A stretch of DNA of 64,000 bases from the NCBI GenBank assembly GCA_016650445.1, contig JAENVS010000021.1:1-64000 (forward strand), read 5' to 3'. This document shows, in pieces, positions 53,518-62,804 of the stretch (position 1 is its first letter; each line of letters starts with the position of its first letter). Below the pieces are notes generated by a model that saw only the letters and a program-made list of their open reading frames with translations, was not told the DNA's origin and ran no database searches. The stretch comes from Frankiaceae bacterium (GTDB lineage: Bacteria; Actinomycetota; Actinomycetes; Mycobacteriales; SCTD01). Position numbers and translations under genes: made by a program.

Positions 53518-56250
53518 TCAGACGCTGACGGTCGGGGGGCCGGCGGGACGGCTGGTGGCGCGGCGGCGGCGCTTGGGACCCGCCTCGGCGGCCGGCTCGG
53601 CCGGCACGTCTGCAGGCAGCACGATGTCCGCGGGCTCGTCCTCGACCGGCTCGGGGACCACGAGTGCGTCCTCGACCGCGGTCGGCGGCTGCTCGGCGAT
53701 GTCGGGCGTGGGCTCGGGAGCCTCGACCTGCGCGCCGGCGGGGTCGCTGTCGCCGACCGACGCGGTGACGGGGTCGGCCGCCGCGACGTCGGCAGCGGGT
53801 GAGCCCTCGGCGCGGCCACCGCGGCCACGACCGCCTCGGCTGCGCTTGCGGGGGGTCGCGCCGCCCTCGGAGTCGTCGCCGGACGCGGCCGGCTTGTCGT
53901 CGCGGGGCTTGTCGTCGCGCGGCTTGTCATCGCGCGGCTTGTCGTCGCGGGGCTTGTCGTCGCCTCCACCACCACCGCGGCCGCCGCGGTCGCGGCCGCT
54001 GCGCTCGTTGCGCGGCCGGTCGTCGAAGCGCTCGGCGCGGGCCTGCTTCTTCTCGTCGACGGGCTCGCTGTGCACGAGCACGCCGCGACCGCTGCAGGCC
54101 TCGCACGGCTCGCTGAACGACTCGAGCAGTCCCTGTCCGACCCGCTTGCGGGTCATCTGGACGAGACCGAGCGAGGTGACCTCGGCGACCTGGTGCTTCG
54201 TGCGGTCGCGCCCGAGGCACTCCACGAGCCGGCGTACGACGAGGTCTCGGTTGGACTCGAGCACCATGTCGATGAAGTCGACGACGATGATCCCGCCGAG
54301 GTCGCGCAGCCGGAGCTGCCGGGCGATCTCCTCCGCGGCCTCGAGGTTGTTGCGGGTGACGGTCTCCTCGAGGTTGCCGCCCTTGCCGACGTACTTGCCG
54401 GTGTTGACGTCGACGACGACCATCGCCTCGGTGCGGTCGATCACGAGTGACCCACCGCTGGGGAGCCAGACCTTGCGGTCGAGCGCCTTCGCGAGCTGCT
54501 CGTCGATCCGGTACGCCGAGAACACGTCGTCCGCGCCATCCTGTGCAGGGCTGTACTTCTTCAGCCGCGGGGCGAGGTCAGGAGCGACGAACTCGACGTA
54601 GTCGCGAATCGTGTCCCACTCGTTCTCGCCGGAGACGACGAGCGACGCGAAGTCCTCGTTGAAGATGTCGCGCACGACGCGGATGAGCAGGTCGGGCTCC
54701 GCGTGCAGCAGCACCGGCGCGCCACCGTTGGCGCCCTTGGTCTTGATGACGTCCCACTGCGCCTGCAGTCGGCGTACGTCGGCGGCGAGCTCCTCCTCCG
54801 ACGCACCCTCCGCAGCGGTGCGGATGATGACGCCGGCATCCTCAGGGACGACCTTCTTGAGGATCGCCTTGAGGCGGGTTCGCTCGTTCTCGGGGAGCTT
54901 GCGACTGATGCCCGTCATGTTGCCCTCGGGCACGTAGACGAGGTAGCGGCCCGGCAGGCTGATCTGCGACGTGAGGCGCGCGCCCTTGTGGCCGAGCGGG
55001 TCCTTGCTGACCTGGACCAGGACCTCCTGGCCGGACTTCAGCACCGACTCGATCTTGCGGGCACCGCCGCCGGCGCCCATCAGGTCGTAGTTGACCTCGC
55101 CGGCGTAGAGCACGGCGTTGCGACCCTTGCCGATGTCGACGAACGCCGCCTCCATCGACGGCAGGACGTTCTGCACCTTGCCGAGGTAGACGTTGCCGGC
55201 GTAGGACTGCGCGGTCGCCTTGGTGACGTAGTGCTCGACGAGGATGCCGTCCTCGAGCACGGCGATCTGGGTGCGGTCGGCCTTCTGGCGCACGACCATC
55301 ACACGGTCGACGGCCTCGCGGCGGGCGAGGAACTCGGCCTCGGTCAGGATCGGCGCGCGGCCACGGCCGCTGTCGCGACCCTCCTGGCGACGGACCCGCT
55401 TGGCGGCCATGCGGGTGGATCCGCTGATGCCGCGGACGCCGTCCTCGCCGGCCGCGCCGGCTCCGCGGACGGCGCGCTGGCGCGGTTCGCGGACATGGGT
55501 GACGGTGCCGGGCGGGTCGTTCTCGTCGGGGGTTGTGTCGCCCGCGGTGCCGCTGCGACGGCGACGACGGCGACGTCGGCGGGTGCCGTCGGCGGCCGTC
55601 TCGAACTTGTCGTCGTCGGAGGTGTCCTCGCCCTCGGCGATCGGCTCGTCGCTGCTCTCGCCCTCGGCGCCCTCGGCGCGCGGGCCACGGCCACGCCCAC
55701 CGCGACGGCGGCGTCGGCGCGGCCGGTCGGGGTCGTCGTCGTCCTCGTCGGCATCGGCGTCGTCGGCCGTGTCGGGCGCGATCAGGGTCGGGAGCAGCTC
55801 GCTGGCCGAGACGGCGCCCTCGGTGCCGGCCCGGCGGCGGCGGCGAGGCGCGGGGGCCTCGTCGTCGCCCGTACCGTCGGACTCCGGCGCCATGAAGGCG
55901 ACGACCGCGGGGGCCCGCTTGCGGGTGCGCTTGGCAGGAGCCTCGTCGGCCGGCTCCGCGGCGGCGGTGGGCGCGTCGGTGACCGGTTCGTCGGCGACAG
56001 GCTCGTCGGTCTTGGCCGCCGCCTTCTTGCGGGGGGCTGCCTTCTTCGCCGCCGCCCGCTTGGCGGGCGCCTTCTTGGCCGGCGACTCCGTCGCGGAATC
56101 AGCAGCGGTGCCGGCGTCGTCCGGCGCGTCGGCAGCGGTCTTGCTGGTGGCCCGCCGGCGTACGGCCTTCTTGGCTGGGCCAGAGGAGGAAGGGACAGTG
56201 TCTGTGGCGTCGCTGGGGGGCGTGTCGCCGGTCGGCTCGTCGTCGAGCAC
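53518..56250 (-). CDS. rne: Ribonuclease E/G
   Basis: Endoribonuclease for rRNA and tRNA processing and mRNA decay. 910 aa. The N-terminal 300 residues are disordered and Lys/Ala- or Arg-rich, followed by the S1 domain (QSYAGNVYLGKVQNVLPSMEAAFVDIGKGRNAVLYAGEV). The catalytic DNase-I-like domain has VVDVNTGKYVGKGGNLEETV and GGIIVVDFIDM (Mg-binding Asp residues), and the Zn-link CEACSGRG. An acidic C-terminus ends RRRRATSRPAGPPTVSV and contains five DDKPR repeats. GTG at 56250 (VLDDEPTGDT) has GGAG 6 bases upstream and matches actinobacterial N-termini; the ATG at 56400 is the alternative. Confidence 0.95.
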   Translation of the reverse strand: MLDDEPTGDTPPSDATDTVPSSSGPAKKAVRRRATSKTAADAPDDAGTAADSATESPAKKAPAKRAAAKKAAPRKKAAAKTDEPVADEPVTDAPTAAAEPADEAPAKRTRKRAPAVVAFMAPESDGTGDDEAPAPRRRRRAGTEGAVSASELLPTLIAPDTADDADADEDDDDPDRPRRRRRRGGRGRGPRAEGAEGESSDEPIAEGEDTSDDDKFETAADGTRRRRRRRRRSGTAGDTTPDENDPPGTVTHVREPRQRAVRGAGAAGEDGVRGISGSTRMAAKRVRRQEGRDSGRGRAPILTEAEFLARREAVDRVMVVRQKADRTQIAVLEDGILVEHYVTKATAQSYAGNVYLGKVQNVLPSMEAAFVDIGKGRNAVLYAGEVNYDLMGAGGGARKIESVLKSGQEVLVQVSKDPLGHKGARLTSQISLPGRYLVYVPEGNMTGISRKLPENERTRLKAILKKVVPEDAGVIIRTAAEGASEEELAADVRRLQAQWDVIKTKGANGGAPVLLHAEPDLLIRVVRDIFNEDFASLVVSGENEWDTIRDYVEFVAPDLAPRLKKYSPAQDGADDVFSAYRIDEQLAKALDRKVWLPSGGSLVIDRTEAMVVVDVNTGKYVGKGGNLEETVTRNNLEAAEEIARQLRLRDLGGIIVVDFIDMVLESNRDLVVRRLVECLGRDRTKHQVAEVTSLGLVQMTRKRVGQGLLESFSEPCEACSGRGVLVHSEPVDEKKQARAERFDDRPRNERSGRDRGGRGGGGGDDKPRDDKPRDDKPRDDKPRDDKPAASGDDSEGGATPRKRSRGGRGRGGRAEGSPAADVAAADPVTASVGDSDPAGAQVEAPEPTPDIAEQPPTAVEDALVVPEPVEDEPADIVLPADVPAEPAAEAGPKRRRRATSRPAGPPTVSV
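53891..53965 (-). repeat. Five tandem 15-bp repeats in rne (DDKPR)
   Basis: GGCTTGTCGTCGCGG repeats five times at 15-base spacing (starts at 53891, 53906, 53921, 53936 and 53951) with one or two changes per copy. In the protein it gives KPRDD repeats in the disordered tail after the Zn-link. Copy number is likely to vary between strains by slippage. Confidence 0.9.
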
Positions 56251-56421
56251 CGGTTTCTCCGGTCTGGGTCGCCGCGTGACGCTGCCGCGCCGACCCGTGG
56301 GGGTCGGTCCGGTGCCGGCCGGTTGGCCGACGCCGGGAAAGTCTGTGGTGCGGGGCCTAGTGCGCCCGGTGAGGAGCGGCTCCGCCGACGCTGGCCTCAT
56401 CCCGGTCGGCGTCCTGTCGCG

Positions 56422-57165
56422 TTACCCCGTCGGAGCCGGTGAGGCTCTGTCGGGTGCGAGCGGGTCGCCGACCTCGCCGGTCTCGGTGAGCGGCCCCTGC
56501 GCGTACCGGGTTGCCTCGGGAGGCACCGGGGGTACGAGGTCGGCCACGATCCGGAGTCCGGAGAGGACGTCGTCGGGTCTTACAGCAGGCGTCACGTGCC
56601 GTACGACCAGGTCGAGTATCGCACAAGCGCCCGTCTCGGCCCGCATGCTGACGACGGCGGCGCGCGCGTCGAGCGTGCGCATGCCCTTCTTGGTCAGCCG
56701 CTCGACCGGGATGGACTCGGCGGCCAGGAAGGCCTCCACAGCCGGTACGACGGCTGCCTGGTCCACCCCGGGAAGGCGGATCTGCCAGTGGCTTGCCTCG
56801 ATGCGGTCCGGCAGGCTCGTCCCGACCGGTGCGTCGACGGCGTCGACGATGTCGATGCCGTCGGGGAGGCTGTCGTCGAGCGCCTTGCTCAGCTCGGCTA
56901 GATCACGGTGCTCGGCGAGCCCGATCTCGACGTACTCCGCCTCGCTCGCGACCCCGGTGGGAGCCGCACCGACCCAGCTGATCTTGGGGTGCGGGCTGAA
57001 GCCGGCGGAGTAGGCCATCGGCACCTGGGCGCGACGTAGCGCTCGCTCGAAAGCGCGGGCGATGTCGCGGTGGCTGGTGAAGCGCAGCCGCCCGCGCTTG
57101 GTGTACCGCAACCGGACCCGCTGGACCGTGGGCGGCGGCGGTGCGCCCGGGGGCTGCTTGGACAT
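56422..57165 (-). CDS. TIGR03936/DUF2344 radical-SAM-associated protein
   Basis: 247 aa. VQRVRLRYTKRGRLRFTSHRDIARAFERALRRAQVPMAYSAGFSPHPKISWVGAAPTGVASEAEYVEI is the DUF2344 signature. It is usually encoded next to, or fused with, the TIGR03960 radical SAM protein and followed by rne; the pair's substrate is unknown, though tRNA or rRNA modification is suspected. Here the partner is 2.5 kb away, beyond a plus-strand lipoprotein gene. ATG 57165 (MSKQPPG) is preferred over the upstream TTG. Confidence 0.9.
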   Translation of the reverse strand: MSKQPPGAPPPPTVQRVRLRYTKRGRLRFTSHRDIARAFERALRRAQVPMAYSAGFSPHPKISWVGAAPTGVASEAEYVEIGLAEHRDLAELSKALDDSLPDGIDIVDAVDAPVGTSLPDRIEASHWQIRLPGVDQAAVVPAVEAFLAAESIPVERLTKKGMRTLDARAAVVSMRAETGACAILDLVVRHVTPAVRPDDVLSGLRIVADLVPPVPPEATRYAQGPLTETGEVGDPLAPDRASPAPTG

Positions 57166-57260
57166 CAGGACCAAGGCTAATGGCGGCGGACGCGCTGCAG
57201 GAGCAGTACGTTTCGGCCTCGGGCCCGGCTCGCTGGCGGTCGGGACGTCAAGGAGTCCTC

Positions 57261-59126
57261 GTGACCGCTCGGCACGCAGGTTTGCGATGGGCCGCAGCGG
57301 CGTCCGTGATCGTCGTGCTGGCGGCCGGGTGTGGCGGTTCCTCGTCCGGCCAAGATCTCTCGGCCCCGGGCGTCGACCTAGCCGATCTTCCAGGCTCCAT
57401 GGCGGCTGCCGAGATCGCGATGCGCCAGGAAGACCGGGACCGGTCTGGCCTCGTCAACCTCGGCCCTGGGTCTGTCGAGCTCGCTTCCGCCATGGATGCC
57501 TCCGCCGGGCGGGCGCTGACCACCTCGCGATCGCGCGCGAAGGTCGTCGCCAACGGGTTCGCCCGGCCGACCCCGATCGACCGGATGCTCGGCCGACCGA
57601 GCCGTGTCGCCCGGGTCAGTGCCCCGGAGCCGGGCTTCAACGCGATGGTGGTCTGGGCCACACTGATCACCACGCTCGGCGACGTCGCGAAAGGTGGGAC
57701 CCCGAACGGGACCATCGAGGACAAGCCTGAGTCGATGACGATCGGCGGCAACACCGGCACCATCACGACAACGGTGACCTTTCGCGCCTCCGCCAGCGGA
57801 GGTCGGCTCGTGGTGGACATGACCATGAAGTCCAAGGGCCAGGTGGTCGACAAGGCGACTGGCGCGATCTTGTACGGCATCGACAGCATCGCGAGCGGCC
57901 ACGTCAAGGTGGACTTCTGCCCCGATGCGAGCGGTCACGCAGCAGTCGACGTCAAGCTCACGTCAAGCGAGATCTACACGCAGGCTGGAGGCAGCGCCAA
58001 GGGCGTGTCGAAGGAGTTCTCCGGTACAGCCACGATCTCGGTCAACGACGACGCGAAGATCAGCACCGTAGAGGGGTCTGCTCAGGCGTCGGAGGACGCG
58101 AAGGGCAGTGTTCCTGCGCCTGGCGGTGAGAGCACCGTGACCGCCTCGACCCGGACAGCCGGCGACAACATCGCCAACGATGGCTCCGGTCAGCGGCTGC
58201 CAGGAACGGCTCGGGACATCACGCTGGGCGGCACAGGGAGCACGACCGAGCAGCAGGGCAAGCTCTGGGGATCGATGACCGTGTTCGTCGAGACGATGGT
58301 GACAGCGGCAGCAACCGAGGCCGAGAAGCTGTGGCGGGAAGGCGGCTGCATCGAGGTCATCGTCGATCCGGCGGGCGGGGACGTCTCACCGAACGAGGTC
58401 ACGAAAGTCACGGCCAAGCTCAAGCACAAGATCGAGGGCAACGAGCTCGACAAGCCGGTTGCCGCCACGTTGACGGGCGTCAAGACGCTGGAGCCGGCGG
58501 GCGAGAAGCAGCCGGCACCGGCCACCGTGACCTACACCGCGGGCCCGAACCAGGGCGACGCTGGTCGCATCCACTTCACCTCTGTCTCCAACCGCGGCAT
58601 CGGCGAGAAGGACGTGACGTTCACGGTCGGCAGCGAGAAGCTCAAGGTGAGTCTGGTCGGAAAGATGACGACGAGCCTGGGCGGCCTTTCGTTCTCCACC
58701 ACCCTCTCGGCTCCTTCGGTCGTGCTGACACGGCAAGGGGATGGCACGTACGCCGGTTCGGGTGCCGTGAAGGTCGGCATCGACATCGGTCTGTGCCCGC
58801 CCTTCAGCGAGGTCGGGAGGCTGAAGCTCGTGGCCACCCGGGAAGCCGGCAAGGATCCGACGTCCCCTGGTCGCTGGACGGTCGCCTACGACCCCACGGG
58901 CCAGGTTGCCTTCGCCGGCAAGTGCGTCTTCGACGTCGAGGTCCCGTTGGACAGCTTCACCGGACCCGACGGGCCGACGGCCGGGTTCATGTTCGTACTC
59001 GGTGATGTGGTCTTCGATGCCGAAGGTGGCACCCGGCAGATCAAGACCACTAAGGCCGTCGGACCCGCCAAGAACGCCATCGACGCCACCATGAAGGCGG
59101 CCGTCGTGCAAGGGCCGACGCAGTAG
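57261..59126 (+). CDS. Large hypothetical lipoprotein
   Basis: 621 aa. GTG at 57261 with AAGGAG 6 bases upstream starts a lipoprotein signal (VIVVLAAGCGG, lipobox LAAGC). The rest is beta-rich and Gly/Thr/Ser-rich, with no recognised domain: GGRLVVDMTMKSKGQVVDKATGAILYG, HVKVDFCPDASGHAAVDVKLTSSEIY, KVTAKLKHKIEGNELDKPVAATLTGVKTL, VKVGIDIGLCPPFSEVGRLKLVATRE. There may be Ig-like repeats. Few Cys residues. It interrupts the usual TIGR03960-TIGR03936-rne run and is transcribed oppositely, suggesting insertion. Close relatives should be sought by search. Confidence 0.78.
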   Translation: MTARHAGLRWAAAASVIVVLAAGCGGSSSGQDLSAPGVDLADLPGSMAAAEIAMRQEDRDRSGLVNLGPGSVELASAMDASAGRALTTSRSRAKVVANGFARPTPIDRMLGRPSRVARVSAPEPGFNAMVVWATLITTLGDVAKGGTPNGTIEDKPESMTIGGNTGTITTTVTFRASASGGRLVVDMTMKSKGQVVDKATGAILYGIDSIASGHVKVDFCPDASGHAAVDVKLTSSEIYTQAGGSAKGVSKEFSGTATISVNDDAKISTVEGSAQASEDAKGSVPAPGGESTVTASTRTAGDNIANDGSGQRLPGTARDITLGGTGSTTEQQGKLWGSMTVFVETMVTAAATEAEKLWREGGCIEVIVDPAGGDVSPNEVTKVTAKLKHKIEGNELDKPVAATLTGVKTLEPAGEKQPAPATVTYTAGPNQGDAGRIHFTSVSNRGIGEKDVTFTVGSEKLKVSLVGKMTTSLGGLSFSTTLSAPSVVLTRQGDGTYAGSGAVKVGIDIGLCPPFSEVGRLKLVATREAGKDPTSPGRWTVAYDPTGQVAFAGKCVFDVEVPLDSFTGPDGPTAGFMFVLGDVVFDAEGGTRQIKTTKAVGPAKNAIDATMKAAVVQGPTQ

Positions 59127-59143
59127 ACCGTCCGGGGTTGCGC

Positions 59144-59662
59144 TCAGGCCCGTTGTACGTCGTGCAGGTGGTGAACCGGGTCGTGCAGGAGGTAGCGCGC
59201 GAACGACTCGATGGTGAAGACCGCGCCGTCGCTGCGGCCTCCGACGCGAGCCCGGTCGGTGACCTGCGCGAAGCGGGTGGCCAGCTGCTCGGCGGCTGGC
59301 GGGATCTGCTGTGCGACGACCACCGGGTCCTGCTCGGCGTACTTCTCTTGCACGGCGGTCTCGTCCTGGTCCCAGTTGGCGAACAGCGGGTCGTCCTCGG
59401 TGAGCATGCGGACCAGCCGCTGGTCGAACAGGACGAAGACGTCGCGGACGTGGCAGGCGTACTCGAGCGGCGACCACACGCCGGGCTGCGGGCGGTCGCG
59501 CACGTCGGGGCGGGCGAGCACCTCGACCCAGCTCGCGGCGTTGTCGCGGATGCGGCCAGGGATCTCGTCGTACTCGACCGACGCGGCGTTCAGCGCGCAG
59601 TCGGGACAGGGCTGGGTGATGACCCAGGTCCAGTCCTTGGCGTCAGGCGTGATGTCAGACAA
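59144..59662 (-). CDS. DinB-like (DUF664/mycothiol-type) protein
   Basis: 172 aa four-helix DinB-superfamily protein, probably thiol- or metal-dependent. Phrases: WTWVITQPCPDCALNA, RPQPGVWSPLEYACHVRDVFVLFDQRLVRMLTEDDP, FTIESFARYLLHDPVHHLHDVQ; the His residues in YACHVRD and VHHLHD fit the metal triad of the family. There is no ATG or GTG start near; TTG at 59662 overlaps the TIGR03960 stop by 8 bases (TTGTCTGA), giving LSDITPDAKDW. The CPDC motif suggests additional metal or disulfide chemistry. The substrate is unknown. Confidence 0.8.
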   Translation of the reverse strand: MSDITPDAKDWTWVITQPCPDCALNAASVEYDEIPGRIRDNAASWVEVLARPDVRDRPQPGVWSPLEYACHVRDVFVLFDQRLVRMLTEDDPLFANWDQDETAVQEKYAEQDPVVVAQQIPPAAEQLATRFAQVTDRARVGGRSDGAVFTIESFARYLLHDPVHHLHDVQRA

Positions 59663-61559
59663 CGGACAAGGGCAGGAGCTTGGCTCCGGTCGGGCCGATC
59701 TGGATCTCGGTGCCCATCTGCGGGCAGACGCCGCAGTCGAAGCACGGGATCCAGCGGCAGTCGTCGAGCTCGGTCTCGTCGAGAGCCTCCTGCCAGTCGG
59801 CCCAGAGCCACTCCTTGTCCAGGCCGCTGTCGAGGTGGTCCCAGGGCAGGACCTCGTTCTCCTCGCGCTCGCGGGTCGTGTACCAGCCGACGTCGATGCC
59901 GATCGCCGAAGCGGCAGACATCCAGCGCTCGTAGGAGAAGTGCTCGCGCCAGCCGTCGAAGATGCCGCCGTCGCGCCAGACCTGCTCGATGACTGCGCCG
60001 ATGCGACGGTCGCCGCGGCTGAGCAGTCCTTCGACGATGCCGGGCTTGCCGTCGTGGTAGCGGTAGCCGATCGCCTTGGCGGTGCTCTTGTCGGCGTTGA
60101 TCGCGTCACGCAGCAGCTTGAGTCGACGATCGGTCGTCTCCGCGTCGAGCTGCGACGCCCACTGGAACGGCGTGTGCGGCTTGGGCACGAACCCGCCGAT
60201 GCTCACGGTGCAGCGCACGTCGCGGGTGCCAGTGACCTGCCGGCCGACGCGGATGACCTCGCGGGCCATGTCGGCGATCTCGAGGACGTCCTCGTCGGTC
60301 TCGGTGGGGAGGCCGCACATGAAGTAGAGCTTCACCTGACGCCAGCCCGCGCCGTACGCCGTCGTGACCGTCTTCACGAGGTCGTCCTTGCTGACCATCT
60401 TGTTGATGACCTTGCGAAGCCGCTCTGATCCGCCCTCGGGGGCGAAGGTGAGGCCGGAACGTCGGCCGTTGCGCGACAGCTCCTGCGCGAGATCGATGTT
60501 GAACGCGTCGACGCGGGTGGACGGCAGGGACAGGCTCGTCTGCGTGCCTTCGTAGCGGTCGGCGAGGCCCTTCGCGATGTCGCCGATCTCGGAGTGGTCG
60601 GCTGAGCTCAACGAGAGCAGCCCGACCTCCTCGTAGCCGCTCGCCTTCAGCCCGGTCTCGACCATCTCGCCGATGCCGGTGATGGAGCGCTCGCGAACCG
60701 GACGCGTGATCATGCCGGCCTGGCAGAACCGGCAGCCGCGCGTGCAGCCGCGGAAGATCTCGACGCTCATCCGCTCGTGCACCGTCTCAGCGAGCGGCAC
60801 GAGCGGCTGCTTCGGATAGGGCCACGCGTCGAGGTCCATCGTCGTGCGCTTGTGCACCCGGAACGGGATGTCGGACCGGTTGGGCGCAACCCGCTGGATG
60901 CGACCGTCGGGCAGGTAGTCGACGTCGTAGAACGCGGGGACGTAGACGCCGCCGGCGCTCGCCAGCCGGTGCAGGGTCTCCTCGCGGCTCGCGCCGTCGT
61001 ACTTGGCCTGCTTGAGGACGTCGGTGATCTCCAGCACCGCCTGCTCGCCGTCGCCGAGCACGGCCGCGTCGATGAAGTCGGCGATCGGCTCGGGGTTGAA
61101 GGCGGCATGTCCACCCGCGATGACCAGCGGGTGGTCGTCGGTGCGGTCGCGCGCGTGGATCGGGATGCCGGCGAGGTCGAGGTGCTCCAGCATGTTCGTG
61201 TAGCCGAGCTCGGTGGAGAACGAGATGCCGAGTACGTCGAAGGCCTTGACCGGCCGGTGTCCGTCGACGGTGAACGCAGGTACGCCGTTGGCTCGCATCA
61301 GCGCGGCGAGATCGGGCCACACGCTGTAGGTGCGTTCCGCGAGGACGCCGGGCTGCTCGTTGAGGACCTCGTACAGGATCATCACGCCCTGGTTGGGCAG
61401 GCCGACCTCGTACGCGTCGGGGTACATCAGCGCCCAGCGGACCTCGGCGTCGTCCCAGTCCTTGATCTGGCTGTTGAGCTCGCCCCCGACGTACTGAATC
61501 GGCTTTGAAATGAGCGGCAGCAGCGGCTCGAGCAGGGGGAACACGCTCTCGACCGGCAT
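59655..61559 (-). CDS. TIGR03960 B12-binding-type radical SAM protein
   Basis: 634 aa. N-terminal B12-binding-like region (WALMYPDAYEVGLPNQGVMILYEVLNEQPGVLAERTY, FDVLGISFSTELGYTNMLEHLDLAG) and radical SAM core with FRGCTRGCRFCQAGMITRPVRERS (CxxxCxxC), SLSSADHSEIG and LPTETDEDVLEIADMAREV. The C-terminus ends with a metal-binding-like CFDCGVCPQMG (three Cys). Its partner gene TIGR03936 is at 56422. The reaction is unknown. ATG 61559 (MPVESVFPLLEPLLP) is the family start. Between rodA and the DinB-like gene on the same strand. Confidence 0.93.
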   Translation of the reverse strand: MPVESVFPLLEPLLPLISKPIQYVGGELNSQIKDWDDAEVRWALMYPDAYEVGLPNQGVMILYEVLNEQPGVLAERTYSVWPDLAALMRANGVPAFTVDGHRPVKAFDVLGISFSTELGYTNMLEHLDLAGIPIHARDRTDDHPLVIAGGHAAFNPEPIADFIDAAVLGDGEQAVLEITDVLKQAKYDGASREETLHRLASAGGVYVPAFYDVDYLPDGRIQRVAPNRSDIPFRVHKRTTMDLDAWPYPKQPLVPLAETVHERMSVEIFRGCTRGCRFCQAGMITRPVRERSITGIGEMVETGLKASGYEEVGLLSLSSADHSEIGDIAKGLADRYEGTQTSLSLPSTRVDAFNIDLAQELSRNGRRSGLTFAPEGGSERLRKVINKMVSKDDLVKTVTTAYGAGWRQVKLYFMCGLPTETDEDVLEIADMAREVIRVGRQVTGTRDVRCTVSIGGFVPKPHTPFQWASQLDAETTDRRLKLLRDAINADKSTAKAIGYRYHDGKPGIVEGLLSRGDRRIGAVIEQVWRDGGIFDGWREHFSYERWMSAASAIGIDVGWYTTREREENEVLPWDHLDSGLDKEWLWADWQEALDETELDDCRWIPCFDCGVCPQMGTEIQIGPTGAKLLPLSVV

Positions 61560-61598
61560 GCGTCCAGGCTACGTGCCCCGTCCACTGGTGGAGTCAGG

Positions 61599-62804
61599 TC
61601 AGAGCTCGGAGTTGCGCATGTGGACGTTCTGGAGCAGGCCGACGGCGATGAGGTTGGCGAACATCGCCGACCCGCCGTACGACAGGAACGGCAGCGGCAG
61701 CCCGGTCACCGGCATGATCCCGAGCGTCATCCCGATGTTGACGAAGCTCTGGAACGCGAACCAGCACACGACCCCCGCGGCCACCAGCCGCCCGAACGGG
61801 TCTAACGCCATCGCGGCGATGTGCAGTCCTCGCCACAGCACCAGCCCGAGCAACAGGATGATCGAGCCCGCTCCGAGGAACCCCAGCTCCTCCCCCGCCA
61901 CCGTGAACACGAAGTCGGTCTGCTGCTCCGGGATGAAGCGCCCCTGGGTCTGGGTGCCGTGGAAGAGCCCCTTGCCGGTGATCTCGCCGGACCCGATCGC
62001 GGTGCGCGCCTGCCGGGTGTTGTAGCCGACACCGCGCGGGTCGATCGTCGGGTTGGTGAAGGCAGCGAACCTGTCTTTCTGGTACGTCGACAAGATGTGC
62101 GGCGCGACAACCGCGCCCGCCACGACTCCGGCGGCCAGCAGTCCGATGACCCACCTCGACGGCGACCCGGAGATCGCGAGGACGCCGAGGATGATGAACA
62201 CGAGCACGACCGTCGTACCGAGGTCGGGCTGCAGCATGATCAGCCCCATCGGCAGGGCGCAGAAGGACAGCGCCAGCAGCACGTCGATGTCGCGGGGCGT
62301 GTCCTCCGCGTCGCGGGTCTCCGACAGCAGCATGGCGAGGCCGACCACGATCGCGACCTTCGCGAACTCCGACGGCTGCACCTGGAACCCCGCCGGCAGC
62401 ACGATCCAGGAATGGGCGCCGTTGATGGTCGAGCCGAGCGGTGAGAGCACGGCGAGCAGGCCGATGCACGAGGCGATGTAGACGATCGGCGCGTAGGCGC
62501 GCAGCGAGCGGTAGTCCACGAGTGCGGCGACCGACGCCAGGCCGACCCCGATGACCGCGTTGATGATGTGCTTCTTCAGGAACGTCTGCGGGTCGAGCCC
62601 GGCGCCCTCCATGCGCGCCCGGGTCGCCGACCACACGAGCATCGAGCCGATCCCGATGAGACCCGTGACGCCCACCACCAGCAGCCAGTCGATGCGGCGC
62701 AGCGGGGACTCGCGGTCGAGGGCGCGCTCACGCAGCGACGCCTCGCGCCGGCGCATCGCCACCGACTTGGGGACGGTTCGCGGCGTCACGCCCCACTCGG
62801 TCAC
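61599..62804 (-). CDS. rodA: Rod-shape peptidoglycan glycosyltransferase RodA
   Basis: SEDS-family membrane enzyme that polymerises lipid II with its PBP2 partner. 401 aa, about ten membrane segments. SEDS motifs: GAHSWIVLPAGFQVQPSEFAKVAIV, LIMLQPDLGTTVV, GYNTRQARTAIGSGEITGKGLFHGTQTQGRFIPEQQTDFVFTVAGEELGFLG, PLPFLSYGGSAM. GTG at 62804 overlaps the mrdA stop as GTGA. An N-terminal cytoplasmic basic extension (about 38 residues) precedes the first span. Confidence 0.97.
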   Translation of the reverse strand: MTEWGVTPRTVPKSVAMRRREASLRERALDRESPLRRIDWLLVVGVTGLIGIGSMLVWSATRARMEGAGLDPQTFLKKHIINAVIGVGLASVAALVDYRSLRAYAPIVYIASCIGLLAVLSPLGSTINGAHSWIVLPAGFQVQPSEFAKVAIVVGLAMLLSETRDAEDTPRDIDVLLALSFCALPMGLIMLQPDLGTTVVLVFIILGVLAISGSPSRWVIGLLAAGVVAGAVVAPHILSTYQKDRFAAFTNPTIDPRGVGYNTRQARTAIGSGEITGKGLFHGTQTQGRFIPEQQTDFVFTVAGEELGFLGAGSIILLLGLVLWRGLHIAAMALDPFGRLVAAGVVCWFAFQSFVNIGMTLGIMPVTGLPLPFLSYGGSAMFANLIAVGLLQNVHMRNSEL

